The notes: generated by a model not told the origin, from the letters alone. Shown: positions 9,151-18,463, numbered from the stretch's first letter. The stretch: DNA of 64,000 nucleotides from Pacificispira sp965223125 (GCA_965223125.1 OZ244984.1:930001-994000), one strand, 5' to 3'. Translations and numbers: made by a program.

Positions 9151-10218
9151 CTATGCCGCGATCAAAGCGCCATCGGGCGCAAAATAAAATGCTTTCGACA
9201 GGTCGGCATAAAGTTCCGCGCGCGCCCCTACATCAAAACCGTGAATACCGTGGGCAAGAGAGACCCAGACATTGTCACCAACCCGGAAATGCACTGTGCT
9301 TTCGGACCCGCTGAGTTCCGTCACCAACACTTCGCCGGAAATCCGGATCGCACCGCCATCCGTTGTCTGTGGCAGAATGTGGTGCGGGCGCAGTCCAATT
9401 TGATACTCGCCATCGGGTCTATCCGACAGCACTTCCGGGGTCTTCCATCGGATATCTTCGCCCAGCGATACCGTATCCCCGGATTTCCTGATTATCGCGG
9501 TATTGATCGGCGGCTCCGAGAAAACCCTGGCACTGATCACATTCCGGGGATGGCGATAAACCATCCCTGTGTCACCGAATTGCGTAATATGTCCTTCGTG
9601 TACAGTCGCGGTTCGGCCACCAAGCAGCAGTGCCTCAGTCGGTTCTGTCGTGGCATAGACAACAACGCAGTCGCGATCTGCAAAGAGCTTGGGCAGTTCC
9701 TCACGCAATTCTTCGCGCAGCTTGAAATCCAGATTGGCGAGCGGTTCGTCGAGCAGCACCAGCACGGAATCCTTGACCAGAGCACGGGCAAGCGCCGTGC
9801 GCTGCTGTTGCCCGCCGGACAGTTCCGCGGGCCGCCGGTCCAGCATCGGGGAAAGGCGCAAAAGATCCGCCATCGCACCGACCCGACGTTTGATCTCGCT
9901 TTCCGACATGCGGGCAACCCGCAGCGGCGACGCAATATTCTCGAAAACGGTAAAATTCGGGTAATTGATGAACTGCTGATAGACCATGGAGACGTTGCGG
10001 TCTTGCACTCGGCGACCGGTCACATCCTCGCCTCTGAAAAACAGTCGTCCGCCAGTCGGGCGGTCCAGCCCCGCCATCAACTGCATCAGCGTCGTCTTAC
10101 CGGCCAGTGTCGTGCCCAACAGGATATTGAAGTCACCCGGCTCCAGCGTCAGATCGGTCGGATGAATATGCATCTCGGCACCGACTGACTTTTCGATCTG
10201 TTTCAACTCAAGCACCAT
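9151..10218 (-). CDS. glpS: Glycerol ABC transporter ATP-binding protein GlpS
   Basis: Second ATPase of the glycerol transporter, about 355 residues. The signature motif is canonical (LSGGQQQRTALARAL) and Walker B is VLLLDEP. Walker A is unusual: LLGTTLAGKTTL instead of GPSGCGKTT, as seen in this subfamily. GlpT shows the reverse (normal Walker A, odd signature), so the two probably form composite sites. MVLELKQIEKSVGAE at 10218 was chosen over ATG 10233 from comparison with the family opening; neither has a strong ribosome binding site. A perfect 11-bp hairpin separates it from glpV upstream. Confidence 0.9.
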   Translation of the reverse strand: MVLELKQIEKSVGAEMHIHPTDLTLEPGDFNILLGTTLAGKTTLMQLMAGLDRPTGGRLFFRGEDVTGRRVQDRNVSMVYQQFINYPNFTVFENIASPLRVARMSESEIKRRVGAMADLLRLSPMLDRRPAELSGGQQQRTALARALVKDSVLVLLDEPLANLDFKLREELREELPKLFADRDCVVVYATTEPTEALLLGGRTATVHEGHITQFGDTGMVYRHPRNVISARVFSEPPINTAIIRKSGDTVSLGEDIRWKTPEVLSDRPDGEYQIGLRPHHILPQTTDGGAIRISGEVLVTELSGSESTVHFRVGDNVWVSLAHGIHGFDVGARAELYADLSKAFYFAPDGALIAA

Positions 10219-10276
10219 CGCGCCGGATTCCATAATCGTTTAAATGTCGAAAGAAAGAGACAAACCGGTCAGGCGA

Positions 10277-10302
10277 TCCGGGGCGGACTGATCCGCCCCG
10301 GA
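10277..10302 (-). promoter_or_regulatory. Intra-operon hairpin between glpV and glpS
   Basis: Perfect 11-bp stem (TCCGGGGCGGA / TCCGCCCCGGA) with a 4-nt loop, 33 bp after the glpV stop and 58 bp before glpS. On the transcribed minus strand no U-tract follows directly, so it more likely stabilises or partly terminates the glpV message than ends transcription fully. This would give excess binding protein over membrane subunits. Confidence 0.6.
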
Positions 10303-10334
10303 AACCCGATCCTAAAGTATGATCCGATATCGGA

Positions 10335-12071
10335 TCAGTTCGACGCCCAGCGTTTTACCAACTCATCGTAATCGATGGTTTCGCCCTGCGGCTTTTCATT
10401 GTCGAGCGCCGCCTTCGCGCCACCCTTGCCAAGCCATTCACTCGGGTCCTTTTCGTCGTTCAGACGGGGACCACAGCCGCCATAGGTATTGTTGGCCTCG
10501 TCCGCGCGCTGCATGCGGGACATGACCTGATCCATCTCACCGGCCAGACGGTCCATTGCTTCCTGCGGCGAGAAGGTACCGGAGTTCACATCCCCGATAT
10601 TCTGCCACCACAGCTGTGCCAGTTTCGGGTAATCAGGCACATTGACGCCGGTCGGGGTCCAGTTGACCTTATCCGGCGAGCGGTAGAATTCCACCAGACC
10701 GCCCAGATTGGGCGCGCGGTCGGTGAAGCTCTGATGGTTCGCGGTGCTGTTGCGGATGAAGGTCAGGCCAACATGGCTCTTCTTCACATCCACGGTCTTG
10801 GAGGTCACGAACTGGGCATAGAGCCAGGCCGCCTTGCGACGGTCGACCGGAGTTGAATTGAACAGAGTCCAGGAACCGGCATCCTGATAACCGAGCTTCT
10901 GGCCTTCCTCCCAGTATGGGCCATGCGGCGATGGTGCCATACGCCACAGCGGCTTGCCTGCATCGTCAACTGTGTTGTTGCCCTCTGACTTCGGAGCCAC
11001 CATGGAAGCGGTGAACGCCGTGTACCAGAAAATCTGCTGCGCGACATTGCCCTGGCTCAACGCCGGAAGCGACTGGTAAAAGTCATAGTCTGCCGCTGCT
11101 GGCGGGGCGTATTTACGCAGCCACTCGTCCCATTTGCGGATTGCGTAAACCGCAGCCGGGCCATTGGTTGCCCCACCACGGGAAACCGATGCACCGGACG
11201 GATTGCAGCTATCCGCTTCCATGCGAATGCCCCATTCATCGATCGGACGACCATTCGGCAGGCCCTTCGAACCGGCCCCGGCCATTGACAGCCAGGCATC
11301 GGTCATCCGCCAGCCCAAATCCGGCGCACGCTTGCCGTAATCCATATGGCCATAGATTTTGACGCCGTCGATTTCCTTCACATGTTCACTGAAGAATTCC
11401 GCGATATCCTCATAGGCCGACCAGTTGATCGGAACGCCCAGGTCATAGCCATAGATTTCCTTGAACTGCGCCTTCAGATCGTCGCGGTCGAACCAGTCCT
11501 TACGGAACCAGTACAAATTCGCGAACTGCTGGTCCGGCAGTTGATACAGGCTGCCATCGGGCCCGGTGGTGAAGGAAATGCCCATGAAATCTTCCAGGTC
11601 GATACCCGGATTGGTGACATCCTTGCCCTCACCCGCCATCCAGTCGGACAGGTTCACAGCCAGTTGCAGTCGGGAATGCGTCCCGATCAGATCGCTGTCA
11701 TTGATGTAGGCGTCGTACAGGTTCCGGTTCGTCTGCATCTGCGTCTGAACCGCCTGCACCACCTCGCCCTCGCCGAGAAGCTGGTGATTGACTTTAATCC
11801 CGGTGATCTCCTCGAACGCCTTGGTCAGGACCTTCGATTCATATTCATGGGTCGGGATGGTTTCCGACAGGACATTGATTTCCATTCCCTGGAAAGGTTC
11901 AGCGGCTTTTATGAACCACTGCATTTCACTCATCTGTTCGTCGGCCGACAGGGCAGAGGGCTGGAATTCGCTCTCAATCCACTTTTTCGCTTCCTCTTCC
12001 CCGGCCTGCACGGCGCCGGAAAAGGCGAAGACGGCAACGACCGCGACAGACGCGATCAGACCTTTTCGCAT
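10335..12071 (-). CDS. glpV: Glycerol ABC transporter substrate-binding protein GlpV
   Basis: Periplasmic binding protein of 578 residues, long for the family but typical of GlpV. A Sec signal peptide occupies residues 1-23 (MRKGLIASVAVVAV..., cleavage after VQA). The start at 12071 is preferred over ATG 12122 because GGGAGGAAG precedes it and the signal peptide then begins at residue 1. First gene of the six-gene operon. Its promoter shares a 208-bp intergenic region with glpR. Expression is expected to be repressed by GlpR and induced by glycerol or glycerol 3-phosphate. Confidence 0.92.
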   Translation of the reverse strand: MRKGLIASVAVVAVFAFSGAVQAGEEEAKKWIESEFQPSALSADEQMSEMQWFIKAAEPFQGMEINVLSETIPTHEYESKVLTKAFEEITGIKVNHQLLGEGEVVQAVQTQMQTNRNLYDAYINDSDLIGTHSRLQLAVNLSDWMAGEGKDVTNPGIDLEDFMGISFTTGPDGSLYQLPDQQFANLYWFRKDWFDRDDLKAQFKEIYGYDLGVPINWSAYEDIAEFFSEHVKEIDGVKIYGHMDYGKRAPDLGWRMTDAWLSMAGAGSKGLPNGRPIDEWGIRMEADSCNPSGASVSRGGATNGPAAVYAIRKWDEWLRKYAPPAAADYDFYQSLPALSQGNVAQQIFWYTAFTASMVAPKSEGNNTVDDAGKPLWRMAPSPHGPYWEEGQKLGYQDAGSWTLFNSTPVDRRKAAWLYAQFVTSKTVDVKKSHVGLTFIRNSTANHQSFTDRAPNLGGLVEFYRSPDKVNWTPTGVNVPDYPKLAQLWWQNIGDVNSGTFSPQEAMDRLAGEMDQVMSRMQRADEANNTYGGCGPRLNDEKDPSEWLGKGGAKAALDNEKPQGETIDYDELVKRWASN

Positions 12072-12279
12072 GATGTACTTCCTCCCTAGATGACGGTTCT
12101 TGGTTTTCTTGGATTTATGCAACCACTATCAAACGAAACAAAAACCGCGTCAACACGAAAATAAATTAGTTGTTTTCAGGCAAAACCAATCCGATAATAC
12201 CGCGAAATGCAAAATCGCACATACAAGCGAAACCAAAACGAAATCACGCGGGCGCACGGAAAACGAAAGAAACCCAATC
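12072..12279. promoter_or_regulatory. glpV-glpR divergent control region with CGAAA direct repeats
   Basis: A 208-bp region between divergent genes, A-rich on the plus strand. The pentamer CGAAA occurs six times, all in the same orientation, starting at 12134, 12156, 12203, 12228, 12239 and 12264. Intervals of 22, 47, 25, 11 and 25 bp are near multiples of a helical turn. DeoR-family regulators often use short repeated CGAAA-type half sites, so this is a reasonable GlpR operator array. No clear sigma-70 promoter could be assigned with certainty. Confidence 0.55.
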
Positions 12280-13083
12280 ATGGAGCCCATCCATCCCAGG
12301 CAGGCCCTGATCCTGACCATGGCGCGTGAACAGGGGCGCGTGACCGTCGATGCGCTGTCCGCCACCCATGACGTATCGGTCCAGACAATCCGCAAGGATC
12401 TGAACGAATTATGTGACCGGAAACTTCTGCAACGGATTCATGGTGGCGCACTCTACCCGTCCGGGGCGAGCAATTTTGCCTATGACCAGCGCCGCATCCT
12501 GGCAGAGGAGGAAAAGCGCCGCATCGGCATCCGGGCGGCAAGCCTGATCCCCGACAACAGTTCCGTGATCCTGAACATTGGTACAACAACGGAGCAGGTA
12601 GCATGGGCATTGCGGGACCATCAGGGAATCATGGCAGTCACAAACAATATCAATGTTGCCAATATCCTGCGCGAAGTACAGGGCAGCGAGGTGATCATCG
12701 CTGGCGGAATCGTGCGGGCCTCTGATGGCGGAATTGTGGGCGAGTCTGCGGTCGAATTCATGCGCCAGTTCCGGGCCGACTATGCGGTGATCGGCGCATC
12801 GGCAATCGACCTGGACGGCAGCATCCTGGACTATGATTATCGCGAGGTCCGGGTTTCACAGGAGATCATCCGACAGGCCCGCAAGACGATCCTCGTCGCG
12901 GATCGCATGAAATTCGAGCGTACCGCGCCGGTCCTGATCGCCCATCTGTCAGAGATCGACATTTTCGTCACGGATCGATCCTTGCCTCCCCCGCTTATGG
13001 AAATCTGCGAAACCCATGGCATTCAAGTGGAAATATGTTTTACCGAGTTTGAGGAAACCCAGGATGAGGGTGGCGAGGAATGA
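12280..13083 (+). CDS. glpR: DeoR-family glycerol regulon repressor
   Basis: Repressor of 267 residues. The N-terminal DeoR HTH covers about residues 6-60 (RVTVDALSATHDVSVQTIRKDLNELC). The C-terminal sugar-phosphate isomerase-like sensor covers about 75-250 (IGTTTEQVAWAL, GASAIDLDGSILDYDYREV). The start at 12280 (MEPIHPRQALIL) gives the conserved N-terminus; the 60 in-frame residues upstream are low-complexity promoter DNA. It overlaps glpD by 4 bp (ATGA). The ligand is expected to be glycerol 3-phosphate. It sits divergent from the transporter operon it probably represses. Confidence 0.92.
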   Translation: MEPIHPRQALILTMAREQGRVTVDALSATHDVSVQTIRKDLNELCDRKLLQRIHGGALYPSGASNFAYDQRRILAEEEKRRIGIRAASLIPDNSSVILNIGTTTEQVAWALRDHQGIMAVTNNINVANILREVQGSEVIIAGGIVRASDGGIVGESAVEFMRQFRADYAVIGASAIDLDGSILDYDYREVRVSQEIIRQARKTILVADRMKFERTAPVLIAHLSEIDIFVTDRSLPPPLMEICETHGIQVEICFTEFEETQDEGGEE

Positions 13084-14591
13084 GCGACCCGGGCATACTG
13101 GAACCTTATGACGTCTTCGTGGTCGGGGGCGGAATCAATGGCTGCGGCATCGCGCGGGATGCCGTGGGGCGCGGCTATAAGGTCGGCCTGTGCGAAAAGA
13201 ATGATCTGGCCAGCGGCACATCCTCCTGGTCGACGAAGCTGATCCATGGTGGCCTGCGCTATCTGGAACATTATGAATTCCGCCTCGTCCGGGAATCGCT
13301 GATGGAACGTGAAGTGCTCTGGCGCAATGCCCCGCACATCATCTGGCCGCTGCGCTTCGTGCTGCCGCATCACAGCGGCCTGCGTCCCGCCTGGCTGCTG
13401 CGGCTGGGTCTCTTTCTCTACGATCACCTTGGCGGGCGCAGGCTGCTACCCCCGACCCGAGTACTGAACCTGCGCCAGGACCCGGCGGGCCAGCCGCTGG
13501 TCGATGACTATGTGCGGGGATTTGAATATTCCGATTGCTGGGTTCAGGATGCACGCCTGACGGTACTGAATGCCCGCGACGCTGCGGATCTGGGGGCGGA
13601 CATTCTGCCCCGGACCGAGTGCCGGAAACTGGAGCGCGCCAACGGGCTGTGGAAAGTCACACTGCATTCCGCCGATACCGGGCAGAACCGGGTGGTACGC
13701 GCCCGGCTGGTCGTGAATGCTGCCGGCCCATGGGTGGACCGCCTGCTGCGGACGGCACTGGGTGACAATACCGCCCGCAATGTGCGTCTGGTACAAGGCA
13801 GCCACATCGTCGTCCGAAAGCTGTTTGATCATGATCGCTGCTATATCTTCCAGAATACTGACCAGCGCATCTTCTTTGCCATTCCCTATGAACAGGATTT
13901 CACCCTGATCGGCACGACCGACCGGGATTTCGACGGTGATCTTGACAGTTTCGGGATATCGGAGGCCGAGACCGACTATCTGCTGGCCGGGGCCGGGGCC
14001 TATTTCAGGAAACCGATACGGCGTGAGGATATCGTCTGGACCTATTCCGGCGTCCGGCCGCTCTACAATGACGGGGCCAGCGCAGCCCAGGAGGCGACCC
14101 GCGACTATGTTCTGCGCGATGATGGCGAACCGGACGAACCTGCATTGCTGAATATTTTCGGCGGCAAGATCACGACCTATCGCCGCCTCGCCGAGAGCAT
14201 GCTGGAGAAAATCGAGAAACGCCTTGGCCCGCGAAAAGGAAAATGGACGCGGGAGGCCCCTCTTCCCGGCGGCGATTTTCCGACCGATGGCGTGGAGGTT
14301 CTGGCGGGGGAACTGTCCGCAGCGCATCCGGGAATCCCCGAAACCCTGATCCTGCGCCTGATCCGCCACTATGGCACGGACACGCGCCGCATCCTGGATG
14401 GTGCAGCCGATATACCCGATCTGGGGCGCCATTTCGGGGCGGACTTGTACGAAGCCGAACTGCGTCATCTAATGCGGCGGGAATGGGCGTGGTGCGCGGA
14501 GGATGTGCTGTGGCGGCGCACTAAACTCGGCCTGCATCTGACCCATGCGGAAGCACAGAACCTCGACGCCTGGATGGAGGAGAACCGGTAA
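13080..14591 (+). CDS. glpD: Aerobic glycerol-3-phosphate dehydrogenase
   Basis: Membrane-associated flavoprotein oxidising sn-glycerol 3-phosphate to dihydroxyacetone phosphate and reducing quinone. The 503-residue length fits the family. The FAD-binding GGGING (16-21) opens the protein and the ASGTSSWSTKLIHGGLRYLEHYEF signature follows. The C-terminal domain after about residue 390 is complete. It is translationally coupled to glpR (4-bp overlap) and to glpK (shared base at TAATG), so glpR-glpD-glpK form one operon. Confidence 0.97.
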   Translation: MSDPGILEPYDVFVVGGGINGCGIARDAVGRGYKVGLCEKNDLASGTSSWSTKLIHGGLRYLEHYEFRLVRESLMEREVLWRNAPHIIWPLRFVLPHHSGLRPAWLLRLGLFLYDHLGGRRLLPPTRVLNLRQDPAGQPLVDDYVRGFEYSDCWVQDARLTVLNARDAADLGADILPRTECRKLERANGLWKVTLHSADTGQNRVVRARLVVNAAGPWVDRLLRTALGDNTARNVRLVQGSHIVVRKLFDHDRCYIFQNTDQRIFFAIPYEQDFTLIGTTDRDFDGDLDSFGISEAETDYLLAGAGAYFRKPIRREDIVWTYSGVRPLYNDGASAAQEATRDYVLRDDGEPDEPALLNIFGGKITTYRRLAESMLEKIEKRLGPRKGKWTREAPLPGGDFPTDGVEVLAGELSAAHPGIPETLILRLIRHYGTDTRRILDGAADIPDLGRHFGADLYEAELRHLMRREWAWCAEDVLWRRTKLGLHLTHAEAQNLDAWMEENR

Positions 14592-16084
14592 TGTCTGCGG
14601 TCATGGCACTGGATCAGGGAACGACATCAACCCGCACGCTGATCTTTGATGGCGATTATCACATTATCGGCACCGGCCAGCAGGAGTTTGCGCAGCATTT
14701 CCCCCAGTCCGGCCATGTCGAACATGCACCGGAAGACCTGATCGAAACCGCTGTGGGTACCATGCGCACGGCGTTGGCGCAGTCCGGCCTGAAGCCGGGT
14801 GATCTGGCCGGGCTTGGCATCACCAACCAGCGTGAGACGACCGTGATCTGGGACCGGGAAACCGGCAAGGCCCTCCACCGCGCCATTGTCTGGCAGGACC
14901 GGCGCACGGCAGACCGCTGCGCCACCCTTCGCACGGAAGATGTGGAGGATATGGTTGCGGGAAAAACCGGGCTGCTGCTGGACCCATATTTCTCTGCTAC
15001 CAAGGCAGCCTGGATACTCGACAATGTCGAGGGTGCGCGGGCCGCGGCGGAGGCCGGGAAACTCGCTTTCGGGACCGTCGATACCTGGCTGATCTGGCAT
15101 CTGACCGGTGGGCGTGTACATGCGACCGATGCGACCAATGCCTCACGCACCATGCTCTACGACATTCATCGGCAGGATTGGGACGACGATCTGCTGCACC
15201 TGTTTGGCGTACCGCGATCCCTGTTGCCCGAAGTGCGGGACTGCGCGGCGGAATACGGGTCGGTGGACAAATCCATCCTCGGTGTTGAAATTCCCATCCG
15301 GGGCGTTGCGGGGGATCAGCAGGCTGCCACCATCGGCCAAGCCTGTTTCCGACCCGGCACGCTGAAATCGACCTATGGCACCGGCTGTTTCGCGCTGCTG
15401 AATACCGGCACAACGGCCAGCCTGTCGAAAAACCGCCTGCTGACCACCATCGCCTATCGCCTTAAAGGGGAGGCAACCTATGCACTGGAAGGATCGATCT
15501 TTGTCGCCGGGGCGGCGGTGCAGTGGCTGCGGGACGGGTTGGGTCTGATCCGGTCAGCAGAAGAAGTCAGCGACCTTGCCAGCAAGGCCGATCCGGAACA
15601 GGTGGTCTATCTGGTCCCGGCCTTTACCGGCCTCGGCGCACCCCATTGGGATGCGGAGGCACGGGGCGCGCTGTTCGGTCTGACCCGTGCGACCGGCGCG
15701 GCGGAACTGGCCTGGGCAGCGCTTGAATCCGTCGCCTTTCAGACTGCCGACCTGCTGGACGCGATGCATCGGGACTGGACCGATGCGCCGGGCGTCGAAA
15801 CCGTACTTCGCGTTGATGGCGGCATGACGGCCAGCGATGTCGCGATGCAACAGCTCTCCGATATCCTGGATGCACCGGTGGATCGACCGCAGGTCCAGGA
15901 AACAACGGCCCTGGGGGCGGCATGGCTGGCCGGGCATCAAGCTGGGGTCTGGCCCGATCAGGATGGTTTCGCCGCGAGTTGGCGTCTTGACCGGCGCTTT
16001 GAACCGGACATGCTTCCCGCTGTCAGAACGCACAAGCGTGCGGGCTGGCAGGATGCCGTCCGCCGCACCCTGTCCTCCACCTGA
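14591..16084 (+). CDS. glpK: Glycerol kinase
   Basis: Phosphorylates glycerol imported by GlpSTPQV to sn-glycerol 3-phosphate for GlpD. The 497-residue protein of the FGGY family has the phosphate-binding DQGTTSTR (8-15), the glycerol-contact WQDRRT segment, STYGTGCF and the C-terminal DGGMTASDVAMQQLSDIL signature. The start overlaps the glpD stop by one base. Third gene of glpRDK. Confidence 0.97.
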   Translation: MSAVMALDQGTTSTRTLIFDGDYHIIGTGQQEFAQHFPQSGHVEHAPEDLIETAVGTMRTALAQSGLKPGDLAGLGITNQRETTVIWDRETGKALHRAIVWQDRRTADRCATLRTEDVEDMVAGKTGLLLDPYFSATKAAWILDNVEGARAAAEAGKLAFGTVDTWLIWHLTGGRVHATDATNASRTMLYDIHRQDWDDDLLHLFGVPRSLLPEVRDCAAEYGSVDKSILGVEIPIRGVAGDQQAATIGQACFRPGTLKSTYGTGCFALLNTGTTASLSKNRLLTTIAYRLKGEATYALEGSIFVAGAAVQWLRDGLGLIRSAEEVSDLASKADPEQVVYLVPAFTGLGAPHWDAEARGALFGLTRATGAAELAWAALESVAFQTADLLDAMHRDWTDAPGVETVLRVDGGMTASDVAMQQLSDILDAPVDRPQVQETTALGAAWLAGHQAGVWPDQDGFAASWRLDRRFEPDMLPAVRTHKRAGWQDAVRRTLSST

Positions 16085-16113
16085 CACCACCAGATGAATA
16101 CAGGAATCGGGAA

Positions 16114-16518
16114 ATGACGGGAGAGACAGATCTGACGCGGCTGCTGGCCGATATGAACCCACAACTGGATCCGGAAGGTTATGTCTTTGCCGTGGTGCCA
16201 TACTCTCACCGGATCGATCCCCCGCCGCTGATGCGATTCCGGGAAGCGGAAGGCGATACGGTCATCCTGACCGAACAACAGGCGGCTAAGCAGGGGATAG
16301 AGGCAGATCGACTGTTTTGTCGAATTACACTCCACGTGCATTCAGATCTTGAAGCTGTTGGCCTGACCGCCGCCTTTGCCGCCTGTCTGACGGATATCGG
16401 CATTTCCGCGAATGTGGTTGCGGGTTACTATCACGACCATATCTTCGTACCGACTGGCGATGCAGATCGGGCGCTGGCGGCTTTACGGGCGCTGTCCCGT
16501 CAGGCTCAGCAGCGGTGA
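16114..16518 (+). CDS. ACT domain-containing protein (COG3602-like)
   Basis: A 134-residue cytoplasmic protein with two small alpha-beta units: an N-terminal domain (about 1-65) and a C-terminal ACT-like domain (about 65-128, ITLHVHSDLEAVGLTAAFAACLTDIGISANVVAGYYHDHIFV). It resembles predicted regulators of amino-acid metabolism. It lies 29 bp after glpK and may be in the same transcript. Its 3' end overlaps the convergent amidase gene by 36 bp. No ligand can be inferred. Confidence 0.75.
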   Translation: MTGETDLTRLLADMNPQLDPEGYVFAVVPYSHRIDPPPLMRFREAEGDTVILTEQQAAKQGIEADRLFCRITLHVHSDLEAVGLTAAFAACLTDIGISANVVAGYYHDHIFVPTGDADRALAALRALSRQAQQR

Positions 16519-17352
16519 ATAGAGTTCTGGCCTGCGGTCCCTGAACAGGCCCCAGGACGCCCGCTTGGCACGAATTTCCTCAAAATCCAGTTCAGCGGTC
16601 AGAATCCCCGACGTGCTGCGATCCGCCTCTACCAGTTTCGCGCCAGTCTCATCGGCGATGAAGGAGGACCCGTAGAAGGTCAGCACCGCCTGTTCGCTGA
16701 CTTCCTGACCGATCCGGTTGCTGGCGACCAGCGGCGTCAGATTGGCCCCGGCATGACCCTGCATCACCCGTTGCCAGTGATCCCGCGAATCAATACTGGA
16801 ATCCTGTGGTTCACTTCCTATCGCGGTGGGATAGAGCAGGATATCAGCCCCCTGAAGCGCCATTGCACGGGCGCATTCCGGGAACCACTGATCCCAGCAG
16901 ATGCCAACACCGATCCGCCCGATGGCGGTATCCCAGACCCGGAACCCCGTATCGCCGGGATTGAAATAGAATTTCTCCTGATAGCCCGGCCCGTCGGGAA
17001 TATGGCTCTTGCGATAAACGCCCAATACCCTGCCATTCGCATCGGCGATGGCGATACTGTTGAAATAGGCGTTGTTTGCACGCTCGAAAAAGCTGATCGG
17101 CAGGACGATGTTCAATTCCTTCGCCAGATCAGCAAAGCGGGCGATCAGGGAATTGCCCTCGACCGGATGCGCGAGGCCGAAATGGTCCTGCTTCTGGTCC
17201 GGGCAGAAATAAGGGGTCTCAAACAATTCCTGCAACAGGACCAGCCCGGCCCCTTTCGCGGCCGCATCCCGCACCAGCGCCTCGGCGCGGTCGAGATTGG
17301 CGGGAATGTCCCAATCGCACCCGGTCTGAGTGGCGGCGACGATAACGCTCAT
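16483..17352 (-). CDS. aguB: Nitrilase-superfamily amidohydrolase, N-carbamoylputrescine amidase-like
   Basis: Predicted to hydrolyse N-carbamoylputrescine to putrescine, CO2 and ammonia. The 289-residue protein has the full catalytic triad: E42 (LLQELFETPYF), K115 (YRKSHIPDGPGYQEKFYFNPGD) and C152 (GICWDQWFPE). The active-site sequences match the AguB group closely. Its start overlaps the stop of the acetylpolyamine amidohydrolase gene (ATGA), so the two are co-translated. No agmatine deiminase is encoded nearby, so the carbamoylputrescine would have to be imported or made elsewhere, or the true substrate is a related amide. Confidence 0.85.
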   Translation of the reverse strand: MSVIVAATQTGCDWDIPANLDRAEALVRDAAAKGAGLVLLQELFETPYFCPDQKQDHFGLAHPVEGNSLIARFADLAKELNIVLPISFFERANNAYFNSIAIADANGRVLGVYRKSHIPDGPGYQEKFYFNPGDTGFRVWDTAIGRIGVGICWDQWFPECARAMALQGADILLYPTAIGSEPQDSSIDSRDHWQRVMQGHAGANLTPLVASNRIGQEVSEQAVLTFYGSSFIADETGAKLVEADRSTSGILTAELDFEEIRAKRASWGLFRDRRPELYSPLLSLTGQRP

Positions 17353-18377
17353 CGATCCTCGAACCCCATCAGCACATTGACCGCGTTGATGCCGATCTCA
17401 TCCACGGCATAACCGCCTTCCATGACAAACAGGGTCGGGCGGTTCAGGCCCGCGATCATCCGCCCATAGGTCTTGTAGTCATCGCTTTCCAGTTTGAAGA
17501 AGGAAATCGGGTCGTCCTTGAAGGTATCGACACCCAGGGAGATGACCACTGCATCCGGGCCATAATCATGGATACGCCTGATCGAGGTCGCCAGTGCCGC
17601 ACCCCAACTGTCGAAAGCGGTACCAGGCGGCAGCGGATAGTTTGCTGTGAAACCCTCCCCACCCAGCGCCCCGACCTCATCGGCATAGCCCAGGAAATAG
17701 GGGAAGGCGTCTTCCGGGCGGCCATGGACCGATTGGAAGAAGACATCGTCGCGCCCGTAGAAAATATCCTGCGTGCCGTTTCCATGATGGAAATCGACAT
17801 CCAGGATTGCCACCCGCGCCGCGCCCTGATCCAGGAAGGCCTGAGCCGCGACGGCGGCGTTGTTGATGAAGCAATAGCCGCCGAACATGTCGGCGGCAGC
17901 ATGATGCCCCGGTGGGCGACAGAGGGCGAAGGCAGCGTCAGCACCCCCGGCAATCGCTGCCTGAGCCGTCAAGGCGACATTGGCGCTGGCCTGCGCGGCC
18001 TCCCAGGTGCCACCACTGATCGCGGTTTCGGAGGCCAGCGCATAATAGCCGATCTTCCCATCGATGAAGTTCGGCGGCTTCACCTGCATGCGCCGCGCGG
18101 GCCAGGCGGTCGCGATCGCCTCCCCCTTGAAGCCCGCCGCCTGCCATTCATCCCAGCACCCCGCCAGGAAGGCAAGGAAAGCCCCGTCATGGATGCGCCG
18201 CACCGGATCCAATCCAAAATCGTCAGGTTCCCGCACCGGTCCCAGCCCGACCTGATGTACCCGTACCAGAATGCGGTCCACCCGGGCCGGACATTCATAG
18301 GGGGGGACCATCAATCCACCATGGATCTCCGTCTTCGCATCTCGCAGCTTGTGCTTGTCGGTCTGAATGGTCAGCAT
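17349..18377 (-). CDS. aphA: Acetylpolyamine amidohydrolase (histone-deacetylase family)
   Basis: Zinc-dependent deacetylase of the class II HDAC-like family that removes acetyl groups from acetylputrescine, acetylspermidine and similar amines. The 342 residues align without offset to the well-studied Mycoplana enzyme as I recall it: H158-H159, zinc ligands D195, H197 and D284, catalytic Y323, plus E17, E117 and F225. E106 of that enzyme is D106 here. The start at 18377 follows AGAAGGGGAGAG and gives this numbering; an ATG at 18476 is rejected. First gene of the pair with the AguB-like amidase, and divergent from a LuxR-type regulator. Confidence 0.92.
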   Translation of the reverse strand: MLTIQTDKHKLRDAKTEIHGGLMVPPYECPARVDRILVRVHQVGLGPVREPDDFGLDPVRRIHDGAFLAFLAGCWDEWQAAGFKGEAIATAWPARRMQVKPPNFIDGKIGYYALASETAISGGTWEAAQASANVALTAQAAIAGGADAAFALCRPPGHHAAADMFGGYCFINNAAVAAQAFLDQGAARVAILDVDFHHGNGTQDIFYGRDDVFFQSVHGRPEDAFPYFLGYADEVGALGGEGFTANYPLPPGTAFDSWGAALATSIRRIHDYGPDAVVISLGVDTFKDDPISFFKLESDDYKTYGRMIAGLNRPTLFVMEGGYAVDEIGINAVNVLMGFEDR

Positions 18378-18445
18378 GATGGTGCACTCTCCCCTTCTCA
18401 TAATCCGGTGTTTGGGCGTAGCATGGTCCGGGAAAAAGAGGGCGT

Positions 18446-18463
18446 AAATATCCCTTTTGGGAT
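18446..18463 (+). promoter_or_regulatory. Candidate regulator site: AAATATCCC with inverted ATCCC/GGGAT
   Basis: In the 128-bp divergent region between aphA and the LuxR-type gene, AAATATCCC (18446-18454) continues into ATCCC-TTTT-GGGAT (18450-18463), an exact 5-bp inverted repeat. The same 9-mer recurs in inverse orientation upstream of potA (19362-19370). This marks it as a probable binding site shared by the locus. Confidence 0.5.
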
